From Spirochaetaceae bacterium (lineage in GTDB: Bacteria > Myxococcota_A > UBA9160 > UBA4427), in NCBI GenBank assembly GCA_020632655.1, contig JACKFD010000002.1, positions 1 through 64,000 of the forward strand: a stretch of DNA of 64,000 nucleotides, given 5' to 3'. A program made the position numbers and the translations under genes. The notes below the pieces were generated by a model, which had not been told where the DNA came from, searched no databases, and saw nothing but the letters and a program-made list of their open reading frames with translations. Below are positions 15,727 through 24,234 of the stretch, in pieces. The first letter of the stretch is position 1; the number at the start of each line of letters is the position of its first letter.

Positions 15727-17201
15727 TGAAGGCGCTGATCGTCGTCGACAACCCGAAGCGCTGGCCCCTCGAGCTCGAGGGGGCCGAGCTGGTCTCCGCC
15801 CGGGAATATCTGGTGAGCGACAAGTGGGCCGACCTCCGCGGGCTGCGCGTCTACAACCTGTGCCGGAGCTACGCCTATCAGACCCTCGGCTACTACGTGT
15901 CGCTGCTCGCCGCGGCCCGGGGACATCGTTCGATCCCGACGGTCGACACGCTCCAGGACCTGCGCCTCGCGCCGGTCGTGCGGATGGTCTCGGAGCAGCT
16001 CCAGGAGCTGATCCAGCGCAGCCTCGCGACGATCAAGGCCAACCGCTTCGAGCTCTCGGTCTACTTCGGCGGCAACCTCGCCGAGCGGCATCACGCGCTC
16101 GCCCGGGCGCTCTACCAGCAGTTCAGCGTGCCGCTGCTCCGCGCCGCCTTCGAGCGCGAGGACGGGGAGTGGCGGCTCGTCGCCGTCCGCCCGATCGCTT
16201 CGAAAGAGATCCCCGAGAGCCATCGAGACTACGTCGTCGCCCAGGCCCAGAGCCATTTCGGCCGGCCCGTCCGCGAGGGCGGCAAGCGGCGCTCCTATCG
16301 CTACGACCTCGCGATCCTGGTCAAGCCGGACGAGGAGGACTCCCCCTCGGACGATCGCGCGATCAAGCGCTTCGCGAAGGCGGCCCGCGATCTCGACATG
16401 GAGCCCCATCTGATCGGGCTCGAGGACTACGGATCGATCGCCGAGTACGACGCCCTCTTCATCCGCACGACGACCCAGGTCGACCATCCGACCTACCGCA
16501 TGGCGCGCCGGGCCGCGGCGGAGGGCCTCGTCGTGATCGACGATCCCGTGTCGATCCTGCGCTGCACGAACAAGGTCTTCCAGACGGAGCTCTTCCGGCG
16601 ACACAACATCCCGCATCCGACGACCTTCGTGACCGGCGAGGCGGATCCCGACAAGGTCGTCGAGGCCGTCGGCCTGCCCTGCGTGCTGAAGCAGCCCGAT
16701 TCGGCCTTCTCCCTCGGCGTCACCCGGGCCGAGACGAAGGAGGAGCTGGAGACGAAGCTCGAGGAGCTGCTCGAGGACTCGGAGCTCGTCCTGGCCCAGG
16801 GCTTCGTGCCCTCCGCCTTCGACTGGCGCATCGGGATCCTGGGCGGCAAGCCCCTCTACGCCTGCCGCTACCACATGGCGAAGGGGCATTGGCAGATCGT
16901 CACGACGAGCGAGAAGGGCAGTCGACGCTACGGCAAGGTCGAGTCCGTGCGACTCGAGGAGGTGCCCGCCGAGGCGATCGAGATCGCGACGAAGGCGACG
17001 CGGCCGATCGGCGACGGTCTCTACGGCGTCGACCTGAAGCAGATCGACGACCACTTCCTCGTGATCGAGGTGAACGACAACCCGAACATCGACTCGGACA
17101 ACGAGGACGGCATCCTCGGCGAGGAGCTCTACGTGCGCGTCATGCAGTGGTTCCGTGAGCGGCTCGACGCGCGGGGCTCCGGGAGCCCGCGCAATGGCTG
17201 A
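15726..17201 (+). CDS. RimK-type ATP-grasp ligase with RimK-like N-terminal domain
   Basis: A 491-residue ATP-dependent carboxylate-amine ligase. Residues ~1-270 form the alpha/beta N-terminal region seen in large RimK family proteins. The ATP-grasp core follows, with 'RCTNKVFQTELFRRHNIP' , the lysine in 'PCVLKQPDSAFSLGV', a hinge near 'LVLAQGFVPSAFDWRIGIL' and the metal-binding 'VIEVNDNPNIDS'. It overlaps the peptidase upstream (TGATG) and the GCS2 gene downstream by eight bases. The enzyme should couple an amino acid or amine to an acyl phosphate; substrates are unknown. Genes of this class next to GCS2-type ligases and FGases have been noted in comparative work on amidoligases. Confidence 0.92.
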   Translation: MKALIVVDNPKRWPLELEGAELVSAREYLVSDKWADLRGLRVYNLCRSYAYQTLGYYVSLLAAARGHRSIPTVDTLQDLRLAPVVRMVSEQLQELIQRSLATIKANRFELSVYFGGNLAERHHALARALYQQFSVPLLRAAFEREDGEWRLVAVRPIASKEIPESHRDYVVAQAQSHFGRPVREGGKRRSYRYDLAILVKPDEEDSPSDDRAIKRFAKAARDLDMEPHLIGLEDYGSIAEYDALFIRTTTQVDHPTYRMARRAAAEGLVVIDDPVSILRCTNKVFQTELFRRHNIPHPTTFVTGEADPDKVVEAVGLPCVLKQPDSAFSLGVTRAETKEELETKLEELLEDSELVLAQGFVPSAFDWRIGILGGKPLYACRYHMAKGHWQIVTTSEKGSRRYGKVESVRLEEVPAEAIEIATKATRPIGDGLYGVDLKQIDDHFLVIEVNDNPNIDSDNEDGILGEELYVRVMQWFRERLDARGSGSPRNG

Positions 17202-18450
17202 GGCCCCGGTGCTCCATCTCTTCGAAGGCTACGGCGTCGAGCTCGAGTACATGATCGTGTCGCGCGAGGGCTCGGCGGTCCGGCCGATCGCCGATCGACT
17301 GATCGAGCGCGAGTGCGGTCGGATCGAGAACGAGATCGAGCGCGACGGCTTCGCCTGGTCGAACGAGCTCGCGCGGCACGTGATCGAGCTCAAGACGAAC
17401 GGCCCGGTCGACGGGCTCGGAGGCGTCGCCGCGGGCTTCCAGCGCGAGATCGACCGGATCGGGACGCTGCTCGCGGAGGACGATTGTCGGCTGATGCCCG
17501 GCGGCATGCATCCGACGATGGATCCGACCCGCGAGTTCGCGCTCTGGCCCCACGGTGATCGCGAGATCTACGAGAGCTTCGATCGCATCTTCGACTGCAC
17601 GGGGCATGGCTGGGCGAACCTCCAGAGCATGCACCTGAACCTGCCCTTCGCGGGCGACGACGAGTTCGGGCGCCTGCATGCCGCCGTGCGCGCACTGCTG
17701 CCGCTCCTGCCGGCGATCGCCGCGAGCTCGCCCTATCGCGACGGCGTCCTCGCGGGCGACCTCGACGCGCGGATCCGCGTCTACGCCGGCAACGCGCGCA
17801 AGGTGCCCTCGGTCAGCGGCGTCGTCGTCCCCGAGCCCGTCTTCACGCGCCGCGACTACGAGGCGCTCCTCGAGTCGATCTACCGCGACATCGCCCCCCT
17901 CGACCCGCGCGGCGTCCTGCAGCACGAATGGCTCAACGCGCGGGGCTGCATTGCCCGCTTCGACCGCATGGCCGTCGAGATCCGTGTGCTCGACACGCAG
18001 GAATGTCCCCGGGCCGACCTCGCGATCGCGGCGACGGTCGCGGCGACCCTGCGCACGCTCTGCGATCCGGATCCGCGGCATCAGGCACGCCTGCGCGGGC
18101 TCGAGACCGGCGCGCTCGTCCGGACGCTCTGGCGCTGCGTCGAGGACGGGGATCACGCCGTCGTCGACGATGGGGCGCTGCTCGCGGCGCTCGGACTGTC
18201 GGGTGGGTCCATGCGGGCCGACGAGCTCTGGTCGCGACTCGTCGAGCGCGACCTCGCCCCCTCGGCCGACGCCGCCGAACATCGCCCGGCGATCGACCAC
18301 ATCCTCACCCGGGGCTGCCTCGCGCGACGCATGCGCGATCGGGTCGGGGACGCGCCGACGACGGAGTCGCTCGCCGCGCTCTGTGCCACGCTCTGCGACT
18401 GCCTCGCGAGTGGAACGCAGCTCGGGGCCGAGGCGCCGCGCGCGCGATGA
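17194..18450 (+). CDS. glutamate-cysteine ligase family 2 (GCS2/YbdK-like) amide ligase
   Basis: A 418-residue member of the carboxylate-amine ligase family COG2170. The glutamine-synthetase-like fold is supported by 'GVELEYMIV', 'LKTNGPV', 'MPGGMHPTMDPTREFALWPH', 'MHLNLPF' and 'AVEIRVLDTQECPRADLAIA'. YbdK-type enzymes ligate glutamate to an amine with weak gamma-glutamyl-cysteine activity; the physiological product here is unknown. ATG 17194 has GGGAG eight bases upstream and overlaps the ATP-grasp stop. Its own stop overlaps the next start as ATGA. This tight overlap places it in one enzyme set with the ATP-grasp and amidohydrolase genes. Confidence 0.9.
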   Translation: MAEAPVLHLFEGYGVELEYMIVSREGSAVRPIADRLIERECGRIENEIERDGFAWSNELARHVIELKTNGPVDGLGGVAAGFQREIDRIGTLLAEDDCRLMPGGMHPTMDPTREFALWPHGDREIYESFDRIFDCTGHGWANLQSMHLNLPFAGDDEFGRLHAAVRALLPLLPAIAASSPYRDGVLAGDLDARIRVYAGNARKVPSVSGVVVPEPVFTRRDYEALLESIYRDIAPLDPRGVLQHEWLNARGCIARFDRMAVEIRVLDTQECPRADLAIAATVAATLRTLCDPDPRHQARLRGLETGALVRTLWRCVEDGDHAVVDDGALLAALGLSGGSMRADELWSRLVERDLAPSADAAEHRPAIDHILTRGCLARRMRDRVGDAPTTESLAALCATLCDCLASGTQLGAEAPRAR

Positions 18451-19148
18451 GTCGGAAGCAGAGCCGGCTGGTGCTGACCTGTGAGCACGCGAGCCGTGCG
18501 CTCCCCGCAGCGTATCGGGCGCGCTTCGCCGACGACGAGGCCCTCCTCGCTTCGCATCGCGGCTGGGATCCCGGCGCGCTCGACGTCGCTCGCGCGCTCG
18601 CACGACGGCTTCGCGCGCCGCTCGTCGCCGGCGGCATCACCCGCCTGCTCGTCGATCTGAACCGCTCGCCCCACAACCCCGCCGTCGTCGGCGCACTCGG
18701 ACGGCGGCTGCCGAAGGACGAGCAGAGGGCCCTGATTGCGCGCTACCACGCGCCGCATTGGGCACGCGTGCGCGAGGTGCTGGGAGCAGCCGCTCGCGGC
18801 GGTCGCCCCGTCCTCCACATCGCCGTCCACAGCTTCGTCCCCGTCCTCGACGGCGACCGGCGCGACTTCGAGATCGGCCTCCTCTACGACCCGGCGCGTG
18901 CGCCCGAGCGACGCCTCGCCGCCGAATGGAAGCGCCTCCTGCTCGAGGCGCCGGGCGCCCTCCGCGTCCGCCGCAACGAGCCCTACCGCGGCAACGCCGA
19001 CGGCCTCGCCACCGCTCTCCGCCGCGAGCTCCCCGCCACCCGCTACGCCGGCTTCGAGCTCGAGCTCAACCAGGCCGCCCTCGAAGACGCATCGTCCCGC
19101 CGCGCCCTCGTCGACGTCATCGCAACGACGCTTCGAGCGATCTGCTGA
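18447..19148 (+). CDS. N-formylglutamate amidohydrolase family protein
   Basis: A 233-residue zinc-dependent FGase-fold amidohydrolase. Family marks are 'LTCEHASRALP', 'HRGWDPGALDVARALA', 'LLVDLNRSPHN' and 'IAVHSFVPVLDGDRRDFEIGL'. The ATG at 18447 overlaps the GCS2 stop by four bases. No histidine-degradation genes are near, so classic N-formylglutamate hydrolysis is unlikely; hydrolysis of an acyl-glutamate-like bond made by the adjacent ligases is the better guess. It is the last gene of the cassette and is followed by a palindromic repeat element. Confidence 0.92.
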   Translation: MSRKQSRLVLTCEHASRALPAAYRARFADDEALLASHRGWDPGALDVARALARRLRAPLVAGGITRLLVDLNRSPHNPAVVGALGRRLPKDEQRALIARYHAPHWARVREVLGAAARGGRPVLHIAVHSFVPVLDGDRRDFEIGLLYDPARAPERRLAAEWKRLLLEAPGALRVRRNEPYRGNADGLATALRRELPATRYAGFELELNQAALEDASSRRALVDVIATTLRAIC

Positions 19149-19172
19149 CCCGCGGACGAACGCCCGATCCGG

Positions 19173-19280
19173 CCGTGCCAGGCGCCCCGACCGGTCACCG
19201 TATCGCGTGCGCAGCTTCTCTCGCCGCGCGGCGAGAGAAGCTGGAGCCGGGATGGCACACGGCCGGGACGCCTGGCACGG
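19173..19280. repeat. palindromic MITE-like element, short copy
   Basis: About 108 bases bounded by the inverted repeat CCGTGCCAGGCG / CGCCTGGCACGG. The centre is a perfect 30-base palindrome (19213-19242). Its right arm (19243-19278) and left arm match, in reverse orientation, the two ends of the longer element at 60379-60818. It sits between the 3' ends of two convergent genes and could form a strong hairpin on either strand. Confidence 0.85.
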
Positions 19281-19304
19281 CATCCAACGGCAGACGGGCG
19301 CGCC

Positions 19305-21248
19305 CTAACGCGCTCCCGGCGTGTACCAGATCGGCGAGCTGTACGCCCGATCCTGGATCGACTTCGGCACGTCCTTCGGCACGACCGCGTCGAGCCGGAC
19401 GGCGTCGTAGACCGTCCAGCGCGGCCGCGGGATCTCGATCACCCGCGCGTAGTAGAACGCGTGCTGCGCGGGGTCGAAGTCCGGGTCCTGCCACCAGGCC
19501 GCGAGCATCGCGTCGCCCACGTCGTTCGTGAACGTCGCGTGCTCGGCGTCGACGGTCGAGGCGATCGGCCGGATGCGACCGAAGAAGGCGCGTCGACCGT
19601 CCGAGAGCGCCACGTCGTAGACGCGCTCGGCGAGACTTCCGTCCGCCTCGCGCCAGCCCTTCACGATCTGGATGCGGTCGAGGTTCGGGCCGACCGGATC
19701 CTTGAGCGCGCTCACCAGGAATCGCGGCGCCTTCGCCTCGCCCTCGCGCGCGGGCAGCGTCCCGCCCATCGGTACGCCCTTCCGGTACCCGATCCGGTCC
19801 GCGTCGGGCCGAACGGCGTCGTCCTCGTCGAAGTCCCAGCCGCCGAAGAGACGCAGCCGGATGCGCGAGCCCGTCGTCGCATAGACCTCGCGCCGCTGCA
19901 TCGCGTCGAAGATCGCCTCGCGCGTGTTCTCCTTCGCCCAGACCGCCGCATAGCCCGAAGCGACGAAGTCCCAGATGTCGAAGCCCATCTCGTCGGGGTC
20001 CGACCCCGTGGCGGCGAAGGTGCCCATCTGCGCGCGCGGGCCCGGCTCCATGTTGCTGGCCTTGCCCCAGAAGTCGTCCTCGGCGACGGCGCCGAGGGAG
20101 GTATGCGCGTCGCTGCTGCCGATCATGCCGAACTGGAAGGGGTTCGTGCCGGTTCGGGCGGCCTGGTCGAGGCCCAGGCGCAGGGCCGAGCGCGCGTACT
20201 CGAAGCGCAGCATCCAGGGCTCCTTGGGCACGGTCTTCAGGATGTTGAGGTTGCCGTGGTCCCAGTTCTCGAAGTCGGCGAAGGGATCTTCCGGCGAGAG
20301 GGCCGGGTGCGTCTCGCCATCGCCCTTGATCTGCGTCACCTCGACGAGGGGCTCGTGCCGCGCGCGGCGCTTCGCGTAGGCCGCGTCGAAGGCGCGACCG
20401 TCCGAGTCCTCGAGGGCGAACATGCGGCCGTTGCTGAGATTGGCATTGTGCGGGATCGCGAGGATCCGGCCGCCGGTCTCGGCGGCATAACGCTCCATGA
20501 AGGCCCAGAGGTCCTCGGGTCGCTCGCTGTCGAAGGCGGAGACGGGCACGTTCCGGCCGGCCCTGTCGGCGCCGTCGCCGTAGACGACCACGCGATGGAG
20601 GTTGTCGCCGTTCGGCATGGAGGTCCACTCGAAGCCGATCAGCGCCGTGAAGCGGCCCGGGTCGTTCGCGGCGTCGGCCATGCGCGTGATCTCGCGCCAG
20701 ATGTCGTAGGCGAGGGGCTGGTTGTCGATGACCTTCTGGTTCGACATCAGCGAGCCGATCAGCTTGCCCATCGCCGCCATGCCGCCGTCGCTCGCGTCCT
20801 GCAGCCCCTCGGAGAGCTCGCGGCCGACCGGGTCGCCGAGCACGCGCGGATCGCCCGCGCGCAGCCGCGGCAAGAGGCCCATGTACTCCGAGTGGTCCGA
20901 TACGACGAGGAAGTCGAGGGGTTGCTCGAGGCGCGCCTCCATGCCGCTGTTGGCCATGACCTTCTCGCCGCGCGCGTAGCGGTAGGCGTCCGCCGGCGTG
21001 AGGCGCGTATTGCCCATCGAGTTGGCGTCCATGCTGAAGGAGCTGTGGACGTGGGTGTCGCCGAAGAAGACCTCGGTCGGGAAGTCCTCGTCGATGTGCG
21101 GCGCGTAGGTCCCGGCGTGCGCGGCCGGGCTCGTCGCGAGGGCCAGGAGTGCGGCGATCAGTGGGAGGCTTCGGACGAAGGGGTGGGCCGGGCGGAACGG
21201 GCGGGTCGTCGCGAGCGCGGCTCGCGCGGAGGATCGATGGGCGCGCAA
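19305..21248 (-). CDS. secreted DUF3604 family protein (PHP-like)
   Basis: A 647-residue exported protein of the DUF3604 family. A signal peptide is visible ('SLPLIAALLALATSPAAHA'), then 'EVFFGDTHVHSSFSMDAN', the metal-binding-like HxH opening that resembles PHP phosphoesterases, with further acidic/histidine clusters ('VVSDHSEYMG', 'IPHNANLSNG', 'IGSSDAHTSLG'). Related proteins occur beside aromatic or hydrocarbon-degradation genes in some genomes, but activity is unproved. TTG at 21248 with GAGGAGA eight bases upstream is the only well-placed start; the longer frame upstream is a shadow. Substrate unknown. Confidence 0.88.
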   Translation of the reverse strand: MRAHRSSARAALATTRPFRPAHPFVRSLPLIAALLALATSPAAHAGTYAPHIDEDFPTEVFFGDTHVHSSFSMDANSMGNTRLTPADAYRYARGEKVMANSGMEARLEQPLDFLVVSDHSEYMGLLPRLRAGDPRVLGDPVGRELSEGLQDASDGGMAAMGKLIGSLMSNQKVIDNQPLAYDIWREITRMADAANDPGRFTALIGFEWTSMPNGDNLHRVVVYGDGADRAGRNVPVSAFDSERPEDLWAFMERYAAETGGRILAIPHNANLSNGRMFALEDSDGRAFDAAYAKRRARHEPLVEVTQIKGDGETHPALSPEDPFADFENWDHGNLNILKTVPKEPWMLRFEYARSALRLGLDQAARTGTNPFQFGMIGSSDAHTSLGAVAEDDFWGKASNMEPGPRAQMGTFAATGSDPDEMGFDIWDFVASGYAAVWAKENTREAIFDAMQRREVYATTGSRIRLRLFGGWDFDEDDAVRPDADRIGYRKGVPMGGTLPAREGEAKAPRFLVSALKDPVGPNLDRIQIVKGWREADGSLAERVYDVALSDGRRAFFGRIRPIASTVDAEHATFTNDVGDAMLAAWWQDPDFDPAQHAFYYARVIEIPRPRWTVYDAVRLDAVVPKDVPKSIQDRAYSSPIWYTPGAR

Positions 21249-21374
21249 CGGAGCGTCTCCTCGTGCGGGGCGGTTGGGAACGTTCCGGCACGGTAGCTCG
21301 AAGCCGGCGCGCCGGGCTGACGGGCGAGCACCGCATCGCAACCGGGTCCTCCCCTCGCACGGGTCGAACGAGTA

Positions 21375-21404
21375 GGCCCCCGATCGCCGGGGCGATCGGG
21401 GGCC
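21375..21404. terminator. hairpin likely ending the 21449-23839 gene
   Basis: A 30-base inverted repeat with 14-base arms (GGCCCCCGATCGCC and its complement) and almost no loop, 45 bases past the stop of the upstream minus-strand gene. No T-run follows it, which is usual in such GC-rich genomes. It also lies upstream of the DUF3604 start, so a regulatory role is possible. Confidence 0.6.
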
Positions 21405-21448
21405 GGGGGTCCCTGCTCGTGTCGGGCGATGTGCCCGAACGGGCCTCG

Positions 21449-23839
21449 CTAGAGGTCCGAGCAGAGGGTGCCCATCGTCGGCACGAGCAGGCAGGCCTCG
21501 CCGGGGTTGCCGAGCTGGACGTAGCCGTCCGTCAGGCGCTGGCCGTTCCAGTTGCCCTCGACGGCACCCCACACCTCGTCGTTCTCGATCCCGATGGTCG
21601 CGATCATCTCGAGCGAGCCGTCGAGGCGGGGCAGGGCGGCCAGGCGCGCCTCGGCATCGCGCAGGGCGGCGATCGCCGTGTCGAGCTCCTGCTGCGCCAG
21701 GTTCACCGCCGCCCGGGCGCTCGACACGCCGCTCGCGATCGCGTCGAGCTTGCTCTTTGCGAAGGAGAGCACCTCGAGGGCCGCGGTGCGCGAGACGTAG
21801 AGGGTCGAGCGCACGCCGACGTGGTAGCTGTACTTCCCGTAGTAGTAGGAGATGTAGTAGGCGCGCTTCGACTGGCAGGCCGCGTCGTACCACTTGCACG
21901 ACTTGCTCTTCCAGGACTTGTACGAGCTGTAGTAGCTGCTCGCCTTGCTCGAGTGGTAGTTGATGCTGCTCTGGATCGAGTCGACCGCCGACTGGGCGCT
22001 CGCGACCGCCGAGCTCGCCGACTGGAAGGCCGGCAGCACCGCCGAGAGACCGTCGTTCGCGACCGAGAGCGAGATCTCGAGGCCGGCGACGACCTCGCGC
22101 TTCGCGAGGATCTCGTTCGTGAGCGCGAGGACGTCCTGGGCGTTGGTCTCGATCGGATCGGCGAGCGCCGCCGAGCCCGCGAGCAGGTAGCCATCGCCGC
22201 GCAGCTCGCCCTCCATCTCGAACGCATAGCCCGAGGTCAGGAAGCGGCCGTTCACGCGCACGCCGTTCCGGTCGACGACCATCTCGGCGTTCTCGAGCAC
22301 CTCGCCTGCGATGATGAAGTTGCCGCGGATCGCGATTCGGCTCTCGCCCCAGGGCGAGATGAAGACCTCGAAGCCCGACTCGCCCGCGAGCTTCACGCTC
22401 GGGTGGATGCCGACCGAGGTCGAGCCCTGGAGGCTCAGGCCGGCGGCGGTGATGTCGAGGATGGCGTCCTGCGAGTAGAGCTCACCGAGGGGCACGCCGG
22501 TCATCCGACCGAGCGCGCCGGCATCGATGCCCATCTGGCCCTCCGCGTGGATGTAGGAGTGGAGGAGGTCCTTCGAGGCGAGCACGCCGTAGACCTGGAT
22601 CCCGCCGGTCGGTCGGATCGGCACGGGCAGACCGGGCAGGAACTCGTCATCCGTGACCAGACCGCTGAAGGCGGCGCGGACATCGTCCTCCGAGACCTGG
22701 ATCGCGGCGCTCGCGTCGCCGAGGGGGAAGCCGAACTCGAAGAACTTCAGGAAGGGGATCGACACGTCGAGGGCGCCGTTGATGCCGTAGGCGAGGTCGG
22801 GGCTCGCCGCGAAGGCCTCGGGGGTGAAGGGCGTGTCGCCGTCGCGATCGGGATCGAGGTCGAAGACGAACTCGCCGGTCGCCTCGATCGGCAGCGGCGA
22901 GAGCGGCATCGAGGTGCGCTGGAAGAAGTGGCCGTCGAAGGAGGGCATGCGGTCGCCCACGCCCGCGGTCTGGACCGGGTCGAAGGGGATCCAGCCGTTC
23001 AGCGAGAAGGCGAAGCCCGCGATGCCCGCGGCGTCGTCGCCGTCCTCGGGCTGGGACTCGGCATTCGGGTCCGCATTCGGATCGGCCGAGGCGTTCGGGT
23101 CGCCGTTCGGGGCCGAGCCGTCACCGTTCGCAGCGCTCGCGTCCGCACCGCCGTCGGCCGAGCCCGCGCTCCCGCCGTCTGCGGAAGCGTCCGCGTCGGG
23201 CTTCTCCTGGCCGTCGCCGCCCAGGCCCTGGACCTCGCCGGCGACGTAGAAGAAGGGATCGGTCGGGTCGAGCACGACGACGCCCGCGCCACCCGGGCTC
23301 TGCATGCTGATCGGCGGCAGCTCCGCGGCGAAGCGCGCGACCACCTCGAAGAAGAAGTAGCTGCGCTCGTCCGCGAGCGGGGCGTCCCCGATCGGTCCCT
23401 CGAGTGCCAGCAGGTCGCGCCCCGCTGCGAAGCCCATCGCCGCGAGCGGCCGCTCGGTCACCTCGACCGGACCGAGGAAGCCGCCATTCGGCATCGGCGT
23501 CCGCACGAGGCCGATCAGGCTCTCGACCCGATCGCCCACGCCGAGTCGCACCGAGAGCGAGGCCTCCTGCAGCGCGACCGGATCGCCGCCGGTCGGGATC
23601 GAGAGGTCGCCCACGAGGTCGAAGCCGCGACCGTCCTCGTGCACGAGCACGTCCTGGCGCGGGGCGAGCAGGCCGAGGCCGGGGGCGATCGTGATGGTGC
23701 AGGTGGAGTCGACGGCGACGCCTGCACAGTCGATGGCGGCGAGGTCGGACGGCTCGAGGGCCGCGCTCGCGGGGTGGAGCGGGCCGGCCAGGCCGATGGC
23801 CAGGGCGGCTGCGCCGAGAAGTCGGTTCGGGATTCGCAT
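21449..23839 (-). CDS. large secreted protein with acidic linker and Ser/Tyr/Lys-rich coil
   Basis: I do not recognise a family. The 796-residue product has a signal peptide ('GAAALAIGLAGPLHPASAA'). It then has a beta-rich domain, and an Asp/Ala/Gly/Asn low-complexity linker (about residues 230-285, repeated 'ADPNADPNA'-like units). Several more beta-rich blocks follow that end in 'ISPWGESRIAIRGNFIIAG' and similar strands, as in large secreted or surface proteins. Near the C-terminus lies an unusual stretch rich in Ser, Tyr and Lys with two close cysteines, flanked by heptad-like helices. The ATG at 23839 has GGAG eight bases upstream. It is followed by a hairpin and diverges from the Cys-rich repeat gene. 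Confidence 0.75.
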   Translation of the reverse strand: MRIPNRLLGAAALAIGLAGPLHPASAALEPSDLAAIDCAGVAVDSTCTITIAPGLGLLAPRQDVLVHEDGRGFDLVGDLSIPTGGDPVALQEASLSVRLGVGDRVESLIGLVRTPMPNGGFLGPVEVTERPLAAMGFAAGRDLLALEGPIGDAPLADERSYFFFEVVARFAAELPPISMQSPGGAGVVVLDPTDPFFYVAGEVQGLGGDGQEKPDADASADGGSAGSADGGADASAANGDGSAPNGDPNASADPNADPNAESQPEDGDDAAGIAGFAFSLNGWIPFDPVQTAGVGDRMPSFDGHFFQRTSMPLSPLPIEATGEFVFDLDPDRDGDTPFTPEAFAASPDLAYGINGALDVSIPFLKFFEFGFPLGDASAAIQVSEDDVRAAFSGLVTDDEFLPGLPVPIRPTGGIQVYGVLASKDLLHSYIHAEGQMGIDAGALGRMTGVPLGELYSQDAILDITAAGLSLQGSTSVGIHPSVKLAGESGFEVFISPWGESRIAIRGNFIIAGEVLENAEMVVDRNGVRVNGRFLTSGYAFEMEGELRGDGYLLAGSAALADPIETNAQDVLALTNEILAKREVVAGLEISLSVANDGLSAVLPAFQSASSAVASAQSAVDSIQSSINYHSSKASSYYSSYKSWKSKSCKWYDAACQSKRAYYISYYYGKYSYHVGVRSTLYVSRTAALEVLSFAKSKLDAIASGVSSARAAVNLAQQELDTAIAALRDAEARLAALPRLDGSLEMIATIGIENDEVWGAVEGNWNGQRLTDGYVQLGNPGEACLLVPTMGTLCSDL

Positions 23840-24234
23840 GACTCGTTCTCCGGTCTGGGGCGCCGCTTCGCTTCCGGTCACGGGTGCGGTGCCGTGCGTG
23901 GATGGGTGTGACCACTGGAGAAGGCGCAAGCGGGTCGCGAACCGGGCAGTCCGGGTGGCCGGATCGGAGGGAATCTTCAGATTTTCCCGAGGGGGCAACC
24001 CGGGTCGGGGCCTCGAGGAGGGCCGGGTTGGGGGCGGGGGCGTCGGGATCGCGGCTCGCGCCTCGGGACGCTGTCCGGTTTCGGATCAGGCCAGGCCGGG
24101 TCACGTCCGATTCCGGTCGAGGCCGGGATGAGGCAGGATGGTCGCCATCCGGTCCTGGCGCGGTCCCGACCGACGACCGATCCAACCCGATCCGACCCCA
24201 GCTCCCGCTCCGCCCCCGACCCAGGACCCACCCG
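23840..24234. other. divergent intergenic region
   Basis: Holds the promoters of the two divergent secreted-protein genes. No gene, hairpin or clear promoter hexamer could be picked out; short GGCCGG- and GGTCGGG-like words recur, as expected from base composition. Confidence 0.5.
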
